A DNA stretch of 58,738 nucleotides, from IMG/VR virus record IMGVR_UViG_3300046006_001360, positions 1 to 58,738 of that record, one strand, 5' to 3'. Origin of the DNA: a virus. A program made the translations under genes and the position numbers. The notes below the pieces were generated by a model, which made no database searches, had not been told where the DNA came from, and was given only the letters and a program-made list of their open reading frames with translations. Below are positions 1 to 9,825 of the stretch, in pieces (within the stretch, counting starts at the first letter, position 1; each line of letters begins with the position of its first letter).

Positions 1-3000
1 GGACGTTCCATGTAGAATTAATTCCTGACCCTGATGTAGATGTTTGTGCAACATTCGTGTATGAATAAATAGATGAACCACCGTTAGAACCACCAAATGT
101 GAATGTATTAACAGCAGTAGCATCAGTTGTCCAATTAAGATTACCGTTAGGCTGCATATAGTCTCTTACTTTATAAACTCTTCCATAAGCACCTTGCTTT
201 TTAAAGTTTATATCAGAAGCACCATTTAATAAATCAAAAGAATTATCAGTATCTTTAAACGTGATTACATTTCTACGAGTTAACGGAGTTGAACCACTTT
301 TACTTAAAATTAAATATTCGCCAATTCTAAATCCATTAGGATTTGTAACTGCGTCATATATTAGATTTCCATCTACAGCAACTGTTCCACCAATTTCTCT
401 AAGTACTTCCCATGTTTGAGGACTTTGTGTAAATGCTTTTGGAGGGGTAGATGCAAGTTCGATTGAAGTTTGTCCTACTACTGAATAATCAGCAGCTAGA
501 ATATCTAATTGATATGTTACACCATCTCTACGAATGTATATCCAATCGGTTGGATCGTATGTCGGATCCAACTTAGGTTCTAATAATTGACCAGCTACAA
601 CAATAGTTGGATTAACTGTTGGATTAAACGTAGTGCTATCACTATAAGAAACAATTGCGCCCTCTAACACGTCTTCTGCGGATATCTGAAGCACCTGGAT
701 GTCCTTGCATAATGGGAACGATGGCATATTAACATCTGATAAATCAGTCACAACTAGGGTATCCCAGTTAATATCGCAATCATCCCATAAGGTTTGATTA
801 AAGGTTATGTTTATCCATTGACTATTTGCATGATCCCAATCATATTTAATTGGAGACGGTAAATTTAGTGGCGTGTTTGCTTCAATTTGACTTTGAGATA
901 ATAAATCATCTTGCGGCTGTATTTGAGCAAACTCATTCCATGTATCTTTGCAGTCATCTACATTTTTACTAATGAATGCAAAATCAGCTTCAGGCATGTA
1001 AACTTCAACTACGTCTCTTCTTATCTTGTTAGACAAACAGTTATTAGTATCATATACATCAAGTTCAATTGTGTATTTTCCTGTGTAAGGCAAAATCATT
1101 GTATGATTAATAAGTTCATCAATAGTATTTACACCAGATTTGTACTTATAAACTTTTGTAGGATCTGTTGGTTGAGTTAATGTTGCTTTCCATTCCATTT
1201 GATAGAAATCACCTCTACCTAATTCGTTCCAAGTATACATTACAGTTGTGTGACCACCGTTAGGAGAAACCAGCGGATTAGACGTATATCCAGCACCACC
1301 TGAAGTTACACCAACACCTTGATGAATGTAAACTTTATCACCTATGTTAATAGACGTAGTAGTTGGTGTTGTGTTATAACTTTCTAGCCAAATGTCACCA
1401 CTTATAATTTGAGATATGATAGTTCCATCAGGAATACCATTTCCTTTTACAATTCTACCTACCGAGATAGCGTTTAATCCACCAGCAGGTATAGCTGGAC
1501 TTAATGTAAGAATATCGTTTAACCCTGAGCCAGTGTTAATTGAGACTACTGTATATTCTACAATGTTTAACTGTCCATTTTTAATTTGTCCCTGAACAGT
1601 TGCACCAAATCCGCCTCCACCAAAAACTTTAAATGTTGGTGTATAGTTATAGCCAGTTCCTTGACTAATTATTTCTACAGCGGCTAATTCACCAATGTCA
1701 CCAGGCAGTGTTCTTGTCCATGATTTTAGAGTTGCATCATTGCTTCCACTAAAAGTAGACCAAGGATAAATTAATTCATCCCAAGTAACATCAAAAGTAG
1801 TACTAACATTAACCAACGCACCAATACTAATATCTGGTGAATCCGCATATTTTTTAACATATTCATTATCACTATAATAACTTACAGGAGAAGATGTTTT
1901 ACGAGTAGTCTTTAATGTAGCAACCGGGGCAATTCCTGTAGGTGAAGACCATAAGAATTGTATATCAGGGAAAGCACTATAGCTTCTACCTAAATCATAT
2001 AAAGTAACTTCTTCAACTTCAAATGGAATATTAATTGGATCTAGCTGAAAACCAACAGTATCGTTTGGTATTACATATTGATTACCGACTGGTCTTACAA
2101 CAGTTCCTTGTCCAAATATTGAAGGTAAAGCTGTATAATTACTACCTTGCTGCGGACCTGCATTAATGATAAACTCAAGCGGTGAACCACCGCCGTTTAC
2201 AACAGCAACCTCAATTCTTAATGGCACATCATATGTACCACCACTTAATGTAATAATATCTCCCGGTAGAAAGTTTGCACCCGATATTGTAGTACTTATA
2301 ACTTGATATGAACTCATACCACGAACTCTGCATTTACCTTTTGCTTGTTGTAATGCTTGTCCTGGGAATGTAACAGTTGGAATTTCACCAAAGAAATTTC
2401 CACCGTATGAAGTCATGATCACATCATTAATATCATAAGCATCTGCATATAACGATAATGAATCCGTAACTTCCGGAGTTAATAATCCACCGTTTGCATC
2501 ATAAGGTCTAAGATCAATAATTTGAGATCTTTTATCTGATGTAAAGTCTAATCGTTTACCTGCTTGAATTAATTGTCTATCATTTCTATCAGACCATGTA
2601 TTAACTGCGTATCTTTCATAATAAACACCTTCTCCTGTAATATCAACGATTCTTGTATTAAGTGGTAAGAATTTTTGTTTAAGATATCCTTTAAGTGCAA
2701 ATAGCTTAATAAGTACTTCCTCATTAGTATAAGCAAAAGAATCTTCAGTTAATGGGATTCCATATTCATCTACATTAATAGAGTCTTTAACAATATCATA
2801 ATACAGACCAAACAAGTTTGATTTTTTATAATGCTTGCTAGGAACTAAACCTATCTGTTCTTGACTAACAGTTTTATCTTTAAGTTGAAATGCAATAGGA
2901 ACTTGTCGATACTTGTTGTAATAAGCATCTTCCATGTTTACGTTTAACCAATATTCCTTAATACGAATATCGTAATACCCAAACCAATTAATGATATTAA

Positions 3001-4435
3001 CTAATCCTTTATAAGATCCAACGTAAGGCCAGATTTGTTCTCCTTGAAGAAGCATTTCTTTTCTTTTTTGGTTTAATAAAATAAAGTCAGGATTATCTTC
3101 ATTAACATCAGAATCTCGAAGTATAAGTTCTTGGTCGGTTGTAATATCTCGACCAAAGTTTTGTAATAATGAGCCAAGTCTTTCATCTTCGGCAATAACT
3201 TCACCTTCAACATTAATACTAAATATGATATTATCACCCGTTGTAAACGTAGTGTCAGCAATTTCTATAATACCTGCATAAACACCTTCAACATCAGCTT
3301 GCAATGCAAAGTTAAGTTGAAGAGATTTCTTATGTATAAAATCATTTACTTTACGTATAACTTCACCGTTCCCGTTTTGCACAATAGTATCATTAGATAA
3401 TGTACCATCTGTTATTTCAAACGCAATAGCTGTACTTTTTTGTATAGTTGGATAATCTACTCCGTATTCAACAGTATAAACAAAGAACTCAGGATCCGAG
3501 TTTGATTTTAGTCTAAATGAAAACTGTGGGATTACTGTATATGATGTTGGTATAACTATAGTATTAACATCAGTATTAAATGCTAATGTATACGGTGTTA
3601 CTTGGGTAAGAAGATGTTCACCGGCAAGAGGGCCAGAGCTAAGATTAATTTTAGATCCTACTTTTAAGTTATGCGGTGTATAAAATGTATAGCTAATAGT
3701 AGAGCTATCAGAAGTAACAGATTTGCTTAATATCACCTCACCTAGTATAGGATTAACATCAACAACTTTGGTGTTAGAAACAATTCCCGTTCCTGAAACG
3801 GTCATACCAACTGTTACATTAGACAAAACAATAGAATCAAGATTAATTATCTTAGTTCTATTACTTGCATTAACTAGTCCATTACTTGTGTGTTGAGCTA
3901 TTGTTAAAACAGTTGCACTTCCATTAGTTAAGCCTGATTGAATATAAAAAGGACCGTATTCATCAACTCTTGGAAATGTATAAGATACATTATTTTGGCT
4001 GTCTAAAACTTTTTCAATTATAAATAAGTTTTCTGACTCAATAAGACCTGCTGAAACTGGTGGTAAGAAAAATGTGTTACGCGTATTTGTAGAAGCATAC
4101 GGCCAGTCCGTATTTTGTATATCATTAAATGGCAAATTAAATCCAATTAATTCACCGGTTACGCTTTTAATAAGTAAAGATGGGTCTGTGTTCCAAGTTT
4201 TATATATAGCAGGTCTTGGTTGAAATCTTAAGTATGTTTCATTACTATAATTAAACCCTGCATTTATAATCTGAACATATTGAATTACTCCTGTGTAATC
4301 AGTATAAGCACGAACTTCTCCTTGCTTACCTGTACCAAGAGGATCTATAATATCAACAGTAAGCGGTGTAATAACAATAGAATTAATGTTATTTCCGCTT
4401 TTGCTAAAAATTTTAAATTGATTGTTTAATAACAT
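1..4435 (-). CDS. Giant tail/baseplate structural protein, C-terminus beyond window
   Basis: I read an uninterrupted minus-strand frame from the ATG at 4435 (which shares one base with the preceding stop, TAATG) to the left edge, at least 1478 codons; the parts I translated contain no stop. It begins MLLNNQFKIFSKSGNNIN. Around + strand 1000-1300 the protein has a PKD/Ig-like stretch (GKYTIELDVYDTNNC) typical of beta-sandwich domains in extracellular or tail proteins. It is rich in Gly, Thr, Asn and short beta-type segments and has no enzyme motif I recognise. It lies directly downstream of gp25- and gp6-like wedge genes, the place occupied by the large wedge protein gp7 in T4, so a baseplate-wedge or fibre-attachment role is inferred from position only. 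Confidence 0.75.
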   Translation of the reverse strand, partial: MLLNNQFKIFSKSGNNINSIVITPLTVDIIDPLGTGKQGEVRAYTDYTGVIQYVQIINAGFNYSNETYLRFQPRPAIYKTWNTDPSLLIKSVTGELIGFNLPFNDIQNTDWPYASTNTRNTFFLPPVSAGLIESENLFIIEKVLDSQNNVSYTFPRVDEYGPFYIQSGLTNGSATVLTIAQHTSNGLVNASNRTKIINLDSIVLSNVTVGMTVSGTGIVSNTKVVDVNPILGEVILSKSVTSDSSTISYTFYTPHNLKVGSKINLSSGPLAGEHLLTQVTPYTLAFNTDVNTIVIPTSYTVIPQFSFRLKSNSDPEFFVYTVEYGVDYPTIQKSTAIAFEITDGTLSNDTIVQNGNGEVIRKVNDFIHKKSLQLNFALQADVEGVYAGIIEIADTTFTTGDNIIFSINVEGEVIAEDERLGSLLQNFGRDITTDQELILRDSDVNEDNPDFILLNQKRKEMLLQGEQIWPYVGSYKGLVNIINWFGYYDIRIKEYWLNVNMEDAYYNKYRQVPIAFQLKDKTVSQEQIGLVPSKHYKKSNLFGLYYDIVKDSINVDEYGIPLTEDSFAYTNEEVLIKLFALKGYLKQKFLPLNTRIVDITGEGVYYERYAVNTWSDRNDRQLIQAGKRLDFTSDKRSQIIDLRPYDANGGLLTPEVTDSLSLYADAYDINDVIMTSYGGNFFGEIPTVTFPGQALQQAKGKCRVRGMSSYQVISTTISGANFLPGDIITLSGGTYDVPLRIEVAVVNGGGSPLEFIINAGPQQGSNYTALPSIFGQGTVVRPVGNQYVIPNDTVGFQLDPINIPFEVEEVTLYDLGRSYSAFPDIQFLWSSPTGIAPVATLKTTRKTSSPVSYYSDNEYVKKYADSPDISIGALVNVSTTFDVTWDELIYPWSTFSGSNDATLKSWTRTLPGDIGELAAVEIISQGTGYNYTPTFKVFGGGGFGATVQGQIKNGQLNIVEYTVVSINTGSGLNDILTLSPAIPAGGLNAISVGRIVKGNGIPDGTIISQIISGDIWLESYNTTPTTTSINIGDKVYIHQGVGVTSGGAGYTSNPLVSPNGGHTTVMYTWNELGRGDFYQMEWKATLTQPTDPTKVYKYKSGVNTIDELINHTMILPYTGKYTIELDVYDTNNCLSNKIRRDVVEVYMPEADFAFISKNVDDCKDTWNEFAQIQPQDDLLSQSQIEANTPLNLPSPIKYDWDHANSQWINITFNQTLWDDCDINWDTLVVTDLSDVNMPSFPLCKDIQVLQISAEDVLEGAIVSYSDSTTFNPTVNPTIVVAGQLLEPKLDPTYDPTDWIYIRRDGVTYQLDILAADYSVVGQTSIELASTPPKAFTQSPQTWEVLREIGGTVAVDGNLIYDAVTNPNGFRIGEYLILSKSGSTPLTRRNVITFKDTDNSFDLLNGASDINFKKQGAYGRVYKVRDYMQPNGNLNWTTDATAVNTFTFGGSNGGSSIYSYTNVAQTSTSGSGINSTWNV

Positions 4436-4704
4436 TAGTTAAGATACTTGTAGTTTTTATCAACAGTGTAGTTCATGGTTTTTTTAATCATGCTTACACG
4501 GTCTATCATATAAACCATCATTTTTTGAATCTGGCCCATTATATCAGATCTTTTTGAATCTGATAATAAATAAGTTGACAGCGATTTGTTAAATAAGTTT
4601 TTACGCCAATCATATCCAGTGTTCTTAAGATCATCTTGGATATGCGTCATATACTGATAGTAGCTAACTCGTGTTAAATAATTACCTTGTCTTGGTTCTG
4701 CCAT
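4435..4704 (-). CDS. Small baseplate-operon protein, unknown
   Basis: 89 residues, basic and rich in Tyr, Met and Ser, without signal peptide or membrane segment. It starts one base after the stop of the gp6-like gene and its own stop overlaps the ATG of the giant structural gene, so it is translated within the baseplate operon. I do not recognise the family. Its position between a gp6-like wedge protein and the giant protein suggests a small baseplate component or assembly factor (inference). Confidence 0.7.
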   Translation of the reverse strand: MAEPRQGNYLTRVSYYQYMTHIQDDLKNTGYDWRKNLFNKSLSTYLLSDSKRSDIMGQIQKMMVYMIDRVSMIKKTMNYTVDKNYKYLN

Positions 4705-4705
4705 C

Positions 4706-6397
4706 TTATGTATTTTTTATGTTATCTATGTTGATTCTGTGAAGTTCCATGTTAAGATTCATTTCAGAATCAGTTCCAAATACTACATTTATACTACTTG
4801 GTTTAGAAGCATCTGTAGAATCATAATATTCAAATCCAGTACGATCTTTCCAACCACCTCTAACTAAAGCATATTCACCTCTTCCAATTAATACATCACC
4901 GTATTCATCAAGACCTTTAGATGGTAACTGTGCGTTTGCAGGATCTGCTTTAAATACTTCGTTCTCTTCACTCACAAACCAAACGTTAACCGAGTCAACT
5001 CCAGCTACGCTTTCTATGATAGAAACTAAATCAGATTTTGGAATCTTATCACGTCTACGATTCTTTAAGAAGTAATCAGAACATTTTGAAATTACGGTTT
5101 GACGAATAACGTCTTTGCTATATCCTTGAAACGATCTAATACTAATGTTAACTACATACTTTTTAACAATAGGATCAACAATTTTTACAACAGTTGTAAG
5201 TATCTTTTGACCGCTTTCTTCAATTAGATTATAAATCTTAGTCTTTTCTTCTTCAGATAATAAGAATAAATTCAGTGGAATGTTAAAGTAATCAGCGTTA
5301 GATGGTTTTCTTTTATTCACATCAGGAATAAGAAAAAGATAAACTACGTTATCATCAGTAAGATCATTATCATTAAATGAACTGAATGCATCAATAACGC
5401 TAAACATATTAAAGCGCTCTAAAAAGTATACATAATTATCAGCATTTGCTAAAACGTAGGCTCTACTTGTTTTTGGAGCAAGTACACGCGTTAAGAAAAC
5501 TGGTTCACTATCAGCGCCAAAGTTTATAGGTAATCCTATTCGAATTTTTAACGCTTGATTAAGATCAACAGTGTCACCTGCTAAATCATACCCATCATCG
5601 GTAAAAGAAAATTTAGGATTAGCATTATTAAAGATATTACCAGCATTACCAGCATTTGTTAAATATTCAACTCTAATTGTAACACCTAGAGCAGGAATGT
5701 GCCCAAAGTAAGTGTTACCAAAATATACGTCAATTCCACCATTAATACCTGTCTTAACTACAACACCTTTCGCGTCATACGGAATATCATAAATAGAATC
5801 ATATACTCGCCATTTTTCATTATTTATGTAAACATTAATAAAGTTGTTGTCAATCTGATATCCTCTTTTTGCATTAATTGAGTATGATTGCATTGCAAGC
5901 CCAGTTCCAGTTACTTGTTGAGATTCAACTTCACCTTGTACTACTTTAACTTCAACGGATTTTTTTGCAACAAGTTCTAATCGAGTTTCTTCTGAATTTA
6001 AAACAATAAGATATGGTAATCCTGTGCCATCATTAACCATACGTGTATAGTTAGGTATGATAACAGTATTTCCATACATATCAATTTGTTCTCCGCTATA
6101 AGATAATATTGCGGTTCCATTTGCGGAGATAGCACGAGTTGGGTTGTGCCCTGCAATTCTTGCTAAACTTTTTATTGAGACTTCACGAGACGCAGTAAAA
6201 ATATTAAGTTCAGTAATACTATCTTCAATGTAATAAAAGATAAGTTTACCCATATCAAGAACAACAGACAGAATTTGCCCGTATGCACTGGCTGGTGTAA
6301 ACACGTCACCAACTTGCTGATACTTGTTAGTTAAATAAGTTTTTACATCAGCATAGAGTTGTTCAAACGCTATCCTGTTAACTTTAAATATTTCCAT
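4706..6397 (-). CDS. Baseplate wedge protein, gp6 / baseplate J-like
   Basis: 563 residues, near the size of T4 gp6 (660). The N-terminal part (about 1-110) has the baseplate-J/gp6 pattern: a helical start, then a segment on early tail assembly (GQILSVVLDMGKLIFYYIED) and the SREVSIKSLARIAGHNPTRA region that precedes the first beta domain. The middle is beta-rich and the C-terminal third carries the VVKIVDPIVKKYVVNISI segment common in this family. In T4 gp6 forms the wedge dimers that ring the hub. Neighbours fit: the gp25-like gene ends 11 bases upstream and the giant structural gene follows. Confidence 0.85.
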   Translation of the reverse strand: MEIFKVNRIAFEQLYADVKTYLTNKYQQVGDVFTPASAYGQILSVVLDMGKLIFYYIEDSITELNIFTASREVSIKSLARIAGHNPTRAISANGTAILSYSGEQIDMYGNTVIIPNYTRMVNDGTGLPYLIVLNSEETRLELVAKKSVEVKVVQGEVESQQVTGTGLAMQSYSINAKRGYQIDNNFINVYINNEKWRVYDSIYDIPYDAKGVVVKTGINGGIDVYFGNTYFGHIPALGVTIRVEYLTNAGNAGNIFNNANPKFSFTDDGYDLAGDTVDLNQALKIRIGLPINFGADSEPVFLTRVLAPKTSRAYVLANADNYVYFLERFNMFSVIDAFSSFNDNDLTDDNVVYLFLIPDVNKRKPSNADYFNIPLNLFLLSEEEKTKIYNLIEESGQKILTTVVKIVDPIVKKYVVNISIRSFQGYSKDVIRQTVISKCSDYFLKNRRRDKIPKSDLVSIIESVAGVDSVNVWFVSEENEVFKADPANAQLPSKGLDEYGDVLIGRGEYALVRGGWKDRTGFEYYDSTDASKPSSINVVFGTDSEMNLNMELHRINIDNIKNT

Positions 6398-6408
6398 TTA
6401 GACTAAGC

Positions 6409-6771
6409 TTATTTTGCGAGGACACCAATGTATTTGGATCCATCTATGTATATATCAATGTAACAGAAATCCCTAACCTCGCCGGGCTGAAAAGCAACGG
6501 CAATCTCTACGCTAAATAATCCTGCTTCTGGTACAAACGCAGCAAGCTGTCCATAAAATTTATTTTGTAATTGTGAAGTGTTAAGATTAAATTCAAAAAG
6601 ATGTTCTTCAAGACTAAGACCTAAACTAGGTTGTCCAAGAACTTCCCCTTGTGATGTAAAAATGATCATACGAATTTTAGTCAGTAATGCCTCTAAAGCA
6701 TCTGACGTATCTAGCTGATTTGGGTTATAGCTAGGATCATTAACATTTCTACAGTATATTTCTGTTATCAT
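6409..6771 (-). CDS. Baseplate wedge protein, gp25-like
   Basis: 120 residues, matching the usual length of gp25/W-family baseplate proteins (about 110-135). The pattern RMIIFTSQGEVLGQPSLG followed by a leucine-rich EEHLFEF helix is characteristic of the family; the rest is a small alpha/beta domain. gp25 links the wedge to the first sheath ring and nucleates sheath assembly. It lies between the neck-like gene (upstream) and the gp6-like gene (downstream), the same pairing as in T4-type and other contractile systems. Confidence 0.85.
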   Translation of the reverse strand: MITEIYCRNVNDPSYNPNQLDTSDALEALLTKIRMIIFTSQGEVLGQPSLGLSLEEHLFEFNLNTSQLQNKFYGQLAAFVPEAGLFSVEIAVAFQPGEVRDFCYIDIYIDGSKYIGVLAK

Positions 6772-6786
6772 TAAAGTTATCGAATA

Positions 6787-7518
6787 TTAGTGGAATATAA
6801 AGAACCAATCTGGACTGTTCTCGTCATCTATTTTTTGTTTGATTTCTTTAATCTCTTCCTCACCCTCTGATTTGATACCATCACTATCAACTTGAATACC
6901 TCCTGGCAAATTAAACTTGAATGTTCCAAGTATTCTACCTAACGAAATTTTTGACATTGCTGTTACGTAACGTTGAAAGTTCCAATCTTCATATAATTTG
7001 TTTTCTTCAATCTTAGCGTAGGTTTGAATAAAAACATTTTTCTTTGGATCACGGCCTAAGATTTTTAAACGGTGTGTATTTCTGTTATAGTCAAAACTAA
7101 TACGTTCTAAGATAAACGCTTGAGTTAAATCCCAATATGAATATTGAGCTGTTCTAAGAACAAGATCATCAGATTGAAACGGTGATAAAAATAATTCTGC
7201 AGCAAGAAGACGGTTATCAGAGAAATCTTTATCTACTGTACCTAGGCGACCTCCGCCATTCATTTCTTTAACCTCAAACACTGAAACTACACATTCAGGA
7301 AGTAATATACATCGTGTCTTTTTAAATTCAGGATCCGAAAACCATTTCTTTTCAATAACGTAATATTGGGTTTCAACAGCGGGACCGTAGTTTGCATGAA
7401 ACCAAGTTAAAGCTTGGTCAATGATACGATTAGCTTCACGCTCTGGAATAGAATAAGGGAGTGAACCACTTCCTGTGATTTCACCTGTTACCATTTCTAT
7501 AAGTTCTCCTCTTGTCAT
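6787..7518 (-). CDS. Virion structural protein, possibly neck or tail completion
   Basis: 243 residues beginning MTRGELIEMVTGEITGSG. A short helical N-terminus leads to EANRIIDQALTWFHANYGPAVE, then a mixed alpha/beta region and an acidic C-terminal helix (EGEEEIKEIKQKIDDE). This arrangement resembles neck or head-tail connector proteins of large myophages, but I see no diagnostic motif. It is 15 bases upstream of the gp25-like gene and downstream of a head-targeted-type gene. The structural role is inferred from context; the neck assignment is weak. Confidence 0.55.
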   Translation of the reverse strand: MTRGELIEMVTGEITGSGSLPYSIPEREANRIIDQALTWFHANYGPAVETQYYVIEKKWFSDPEFKKTRCILLPECVVSVFEVKEMNGGGRLGTVDKDFSDNRLLAAELFLSPFQSDDLVLRTAQYSYWDLTQAFILERISFDYNRNTHRLKILGRDPKKNVFIQTYAKIEENKLYEDWNFQRYVTAMSKISLGRILGTFKFNLPGGIQVDSDGIKSEGEEEIKEIKQKIDDENSPDWFFIFH

Positions 7519-7533
7519 TATAAATTATCTTTT

Positions 7534-8289
7534 TTAATCCCAAACTTCAGTATACTGTCCACCCACAATCATAACACCTTGTTTCCAGTCAAAATCTAAA
7601 CGATCTTTCTTAAACATGTAGTGGTTCTTAATGATATCTTCAGTTTCCTTTTCGGACTTACCAAGAGCAACATTAAGATCTTTAATTACATAAGCCTTAT
7701 CATAAGATTTTGTAATATGTACCGATGCATGTCTACCAATACCTTGGTCTCTTGTGTTAATTGTTTTATACTCGCTTTTCGTAGCATGCCACATTTGAAA
7801 TAAACGACTAATTAAGTCATCATTAAGTGGTTGACTTTGTGAAAATTTAATCCAATCTTTTACTTCTTTTGCAATATTAGATTTCTTAGGATTTGTTAAA
7901 TCAAACTTTTTGTAATTGTTAATATAATTAAGACCAGAAACTCCAATTCCACCGTAAGGTTCCATAGTAGCGGTTTTATCAGCATTAATAATGTCATGAT
8001 ACGTCACAGATGCTTTGACATACAATGGCTGAATATTGCAATTTTGTAAAATCTTAGCCTTTTTAGGATCTAGCCATGACCAGTCTTTTGCTTCGTATGT
8101 ATTTGTAATTCTTGCATAACCTTTTGACCACTCATAATAAGTATTGTCCTTGCCATTTTGTCCATAAGAAACTTCACGAAAATTAGAAAGCATAGCTTTT
8201 TCAAGGTCTTTTACTAAAGCAACCTCTGCAGGATTAATTCCTTTACTGTCTTCGGAAAGAAATTCATAGTATTCTTTAACGTGCTTCAT
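7534..8289 (-). CDS. Predicted internal head protein with capsid-targeting-like N-terminus
   Basis: I choose the ATG at 8289, giving 251 residues starting MKHVKEYYEFLSEDS; the longer frame back to 8370 runs into the upstream gene, whose stop lies one base before this ATG. The start matches the N-terminal pattern shared by at least nine other proteins here and by the T4 internal-protein targeting sequence MKTYQEFIAE; LSE before Asp is a possible prohead-protease cut. The rest is a soluble alpha/beta domain with EPYGGIGVSGLNYINNY and TRDQGIGRHASVHITKSYD; no family recognised. It is the only such protein inside the baseplate cassette. Confidence 0.7.
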   Translation of the reverse strand: MKHVKEYYEFLSEDSKGINPAEVALVKDLEKAMLSNFREVSYGQNGKDNTYYEWSKGYARITNTYEAKDWSWLDPKKAKILQNCNIQPLYVKASVTYHDIINADKTATMEPYGGIGVSGLNYINNYKKFDLTNPKKSNIAKEVKDWIKFSQSQPLNDDLISRLFQMWHATKSEYKTINTRDQGIGRHASVHITKSYDKAYVIKDLNVALGKSEKETEDIIKNHYMFKKDRLDFDWKQGVMIVGGQYTEVWD

Positions 8290-8290
8290 T

Positions 8291-9697
8291 TTATTTTTTT
8301 GCTTTTTTAATCTCTTCTTTCTTCTTATGATCATCATGTTTAAATCCACCATCAGATTCAGATGGTTCAATTAACTCAACAATCATTGTTTCTTTGGAAA
8401 CTTTTGCAAGTTTACCAATTTCTCCATTACGAATAACTCCTTTATTTACTTCACAGTTAATGACGAAACGCTTGTTTTCAATAAAACAATCATTACAAAC
8501 ATTTGTAACGTGAAGTGGGGTATCAGCAATTTTAGAAAAGTCAAATACATTCTCTTTCATAGCCCAAGAATTGGTAATTCTTGAGTTCTTAACAGTACAG
8601 TTATAAAACCATGAACGGTCAAAAACACCCTGGATCTCACAATTGATAAATTCAATATCTTCAACTTTACAATTGTTTAACTTTGTATCTTGAAGCTGAA
8701 AACGACCTAGGTCAGTATCATAATTAAACTTTCCTTTTTTCATTCCGCCTGTAACTACTAGATCAAATAATTTGTCTCTAAGATTTCCCCATACAGCAGA
8801 TAAAGATTGGTCATCATTAATTAAATCCATTGATAACTCAATCTCAGGATAGTTCTTTTTAAACTCTCCGTACTTAATAAATGATTTGTAAATGATTTCT
8901 TGTTGAGCCATCATATCTTTAAACTTTGCACGGTCAACAGGTGAGTATTGACCGTTAAAGTTTAATGTGTTAAACATATGTAATATGAATCCGTCTACCA
9001 AACCAATTATCTTACGAGTTTTTGTTTGATAATCTTTTCCACCCATGTATCTGTATTCTAAATATCCTTTCTCCAGTTTAGTAAAATTAACTCCAAAATA
9101 CTTTTCATCAGGGATTGCCATTGTTGAACGGCTAAACTCTTCTAATGATGGAGAATAAAACATAATCTTGTTAGGTCTTAAGTTTTTAATACTTCTTGCA
9201 TATACAGATTCCTCTCTCTGTGGAAATACCGCATAAATAGGTTTTTCGTCAAAGTCAAGAATAAACTTAGCCACATTCATTTGTGGAATATTAACTAAGG
9301 TAGGTAATTTGTTTGGGTCTAAGCTAATGTTAGCATGTATAGAACATCTTTCATTAGTATAGCCATTGTCTTTAATCCACTCAAACATTTTAATTAATGT
9401 ATTACGAGCATCTTTATAAGACATTGGCCCAGTAACAAGCTCCATCATATTCTTTCCACCTGAATAATCAGGCTCAAGTTTAAAAATATCTGATGTTGGA
9501 GTAATTGGTGAATGGTATAGCGGTTTTGGTTCTTTAATATTACTAAGAGCCATAGGAATAACTACCCTTTTGCTGATATACTTTGCAATAGATCGCGACG
9601 TCTTTTCAATTGGCAAGTTTGAATAAAATTCAAATTCGTAACCAATCTTTGCGCCATCGAGTATTTCTGCCTCAGTATAAGACTTTTTAATTTTCAT
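8291..9697 (-). CDS. Amidoligase-like protein with C-terminal repeat domain
   Basis: 468 residues. Residues about 15-270 match the pattern of the Amidoligase_2 family (glutamine-synthetase-like COOH-NH2 ligases): GYEFEFY at 19-25, GKNMMELVTGP around 81-91 (family pattern ELVSPP), CSIHANISL around 118-126 and GYLEYRYMGG around 211-220 (family pattern TIEFR). Family members are thought to form amide bonds on peptides or small molecules. Residues about 330-400 look like pentapeptide or beta-helix repeats (KLNNCKVEDIEFINCEI), and the C-terminus is Lys/Glu-rich. It overlaps the zinc-ribbon gene by 11 bases. Whether it modifies virion protein or host peptidoglycan cannot be told from sequence. Confidence 0.6.
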   Translation of the reverse strand: MKIKKSYTEAEILDGAKIGYEFEFYSNLPIEKTSRSIAKYISKRVVIPMALSNIKEPKPLYHSPITPTSDIFKLEPDYSGGKNMMELVTGPMSYKDARNTLIKMFEWIKDNGYTNERCSIHANISLDPNKLPTLVNIPQMNVAKFILDFDEKPIYAVFPQREESVYARSIKNLRPNKIMFYSPSLEEFSRSTMAIPDEKYFGVNFTKLEKGYLEYRYMGGKDYQTKTRKIIGLVDGFILHMFNTLNFNGQYSPVDRAKFKDMMAQQEIIYKSFIKYGEFKKNYPEIELSMDLINDDQSLSAVWGNLRDKLFDLVVTGGMKKGKFNYDTDLGRFQLQDTKLNNCKVEDIEFINCEIQGVFDRSWFYNCTVKNSRITNSWAMKENVFDFSKIADTPLHVTNVCNDCFIENKRFVINCEVNKGVIRNGEIGKLAKVSKETMIVELIEPSESDGGFKHDDHKKKEEIKKAKK

Positions 9698-9824
9698 TTC
9701 GCTTTACCCTTAATTTTATTTCATAATTCTCTATACATTCTTCACATACTTCAGTTCCGTCCGACGCTGACTTAAGTTGACATAAGCAACCTAATTGTGT
9801 TTTACATCTTGGACATTCTGCCAT
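9687..9824 (-). CDS. Small zinc-ribbon protein
   Basis: 45 residues starting MAECPRCKTQLGCLC. It has a CxxC pair at 4-7, CLC near 13-15 and CxxC (VCEECIE) near 27-31, so it should bind one zinc ion. It starts two bases after the stop of the S1-domain gene and overlaps the start of the amidoligase-like gene by 11 bases, implying translational coupling. The conserved Cys pairs and exact packing make it a credible gene despite its length. Function unknown; nucleic acid or protein binding is typical for such ribbons. Confidence 0.65.
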   Translation of the reverse strand: MAECPRCKTQLGCLCQLKSASDGTEVCEECIENYEIKLRVKRNEN

Positions 9825-9825
9825 G

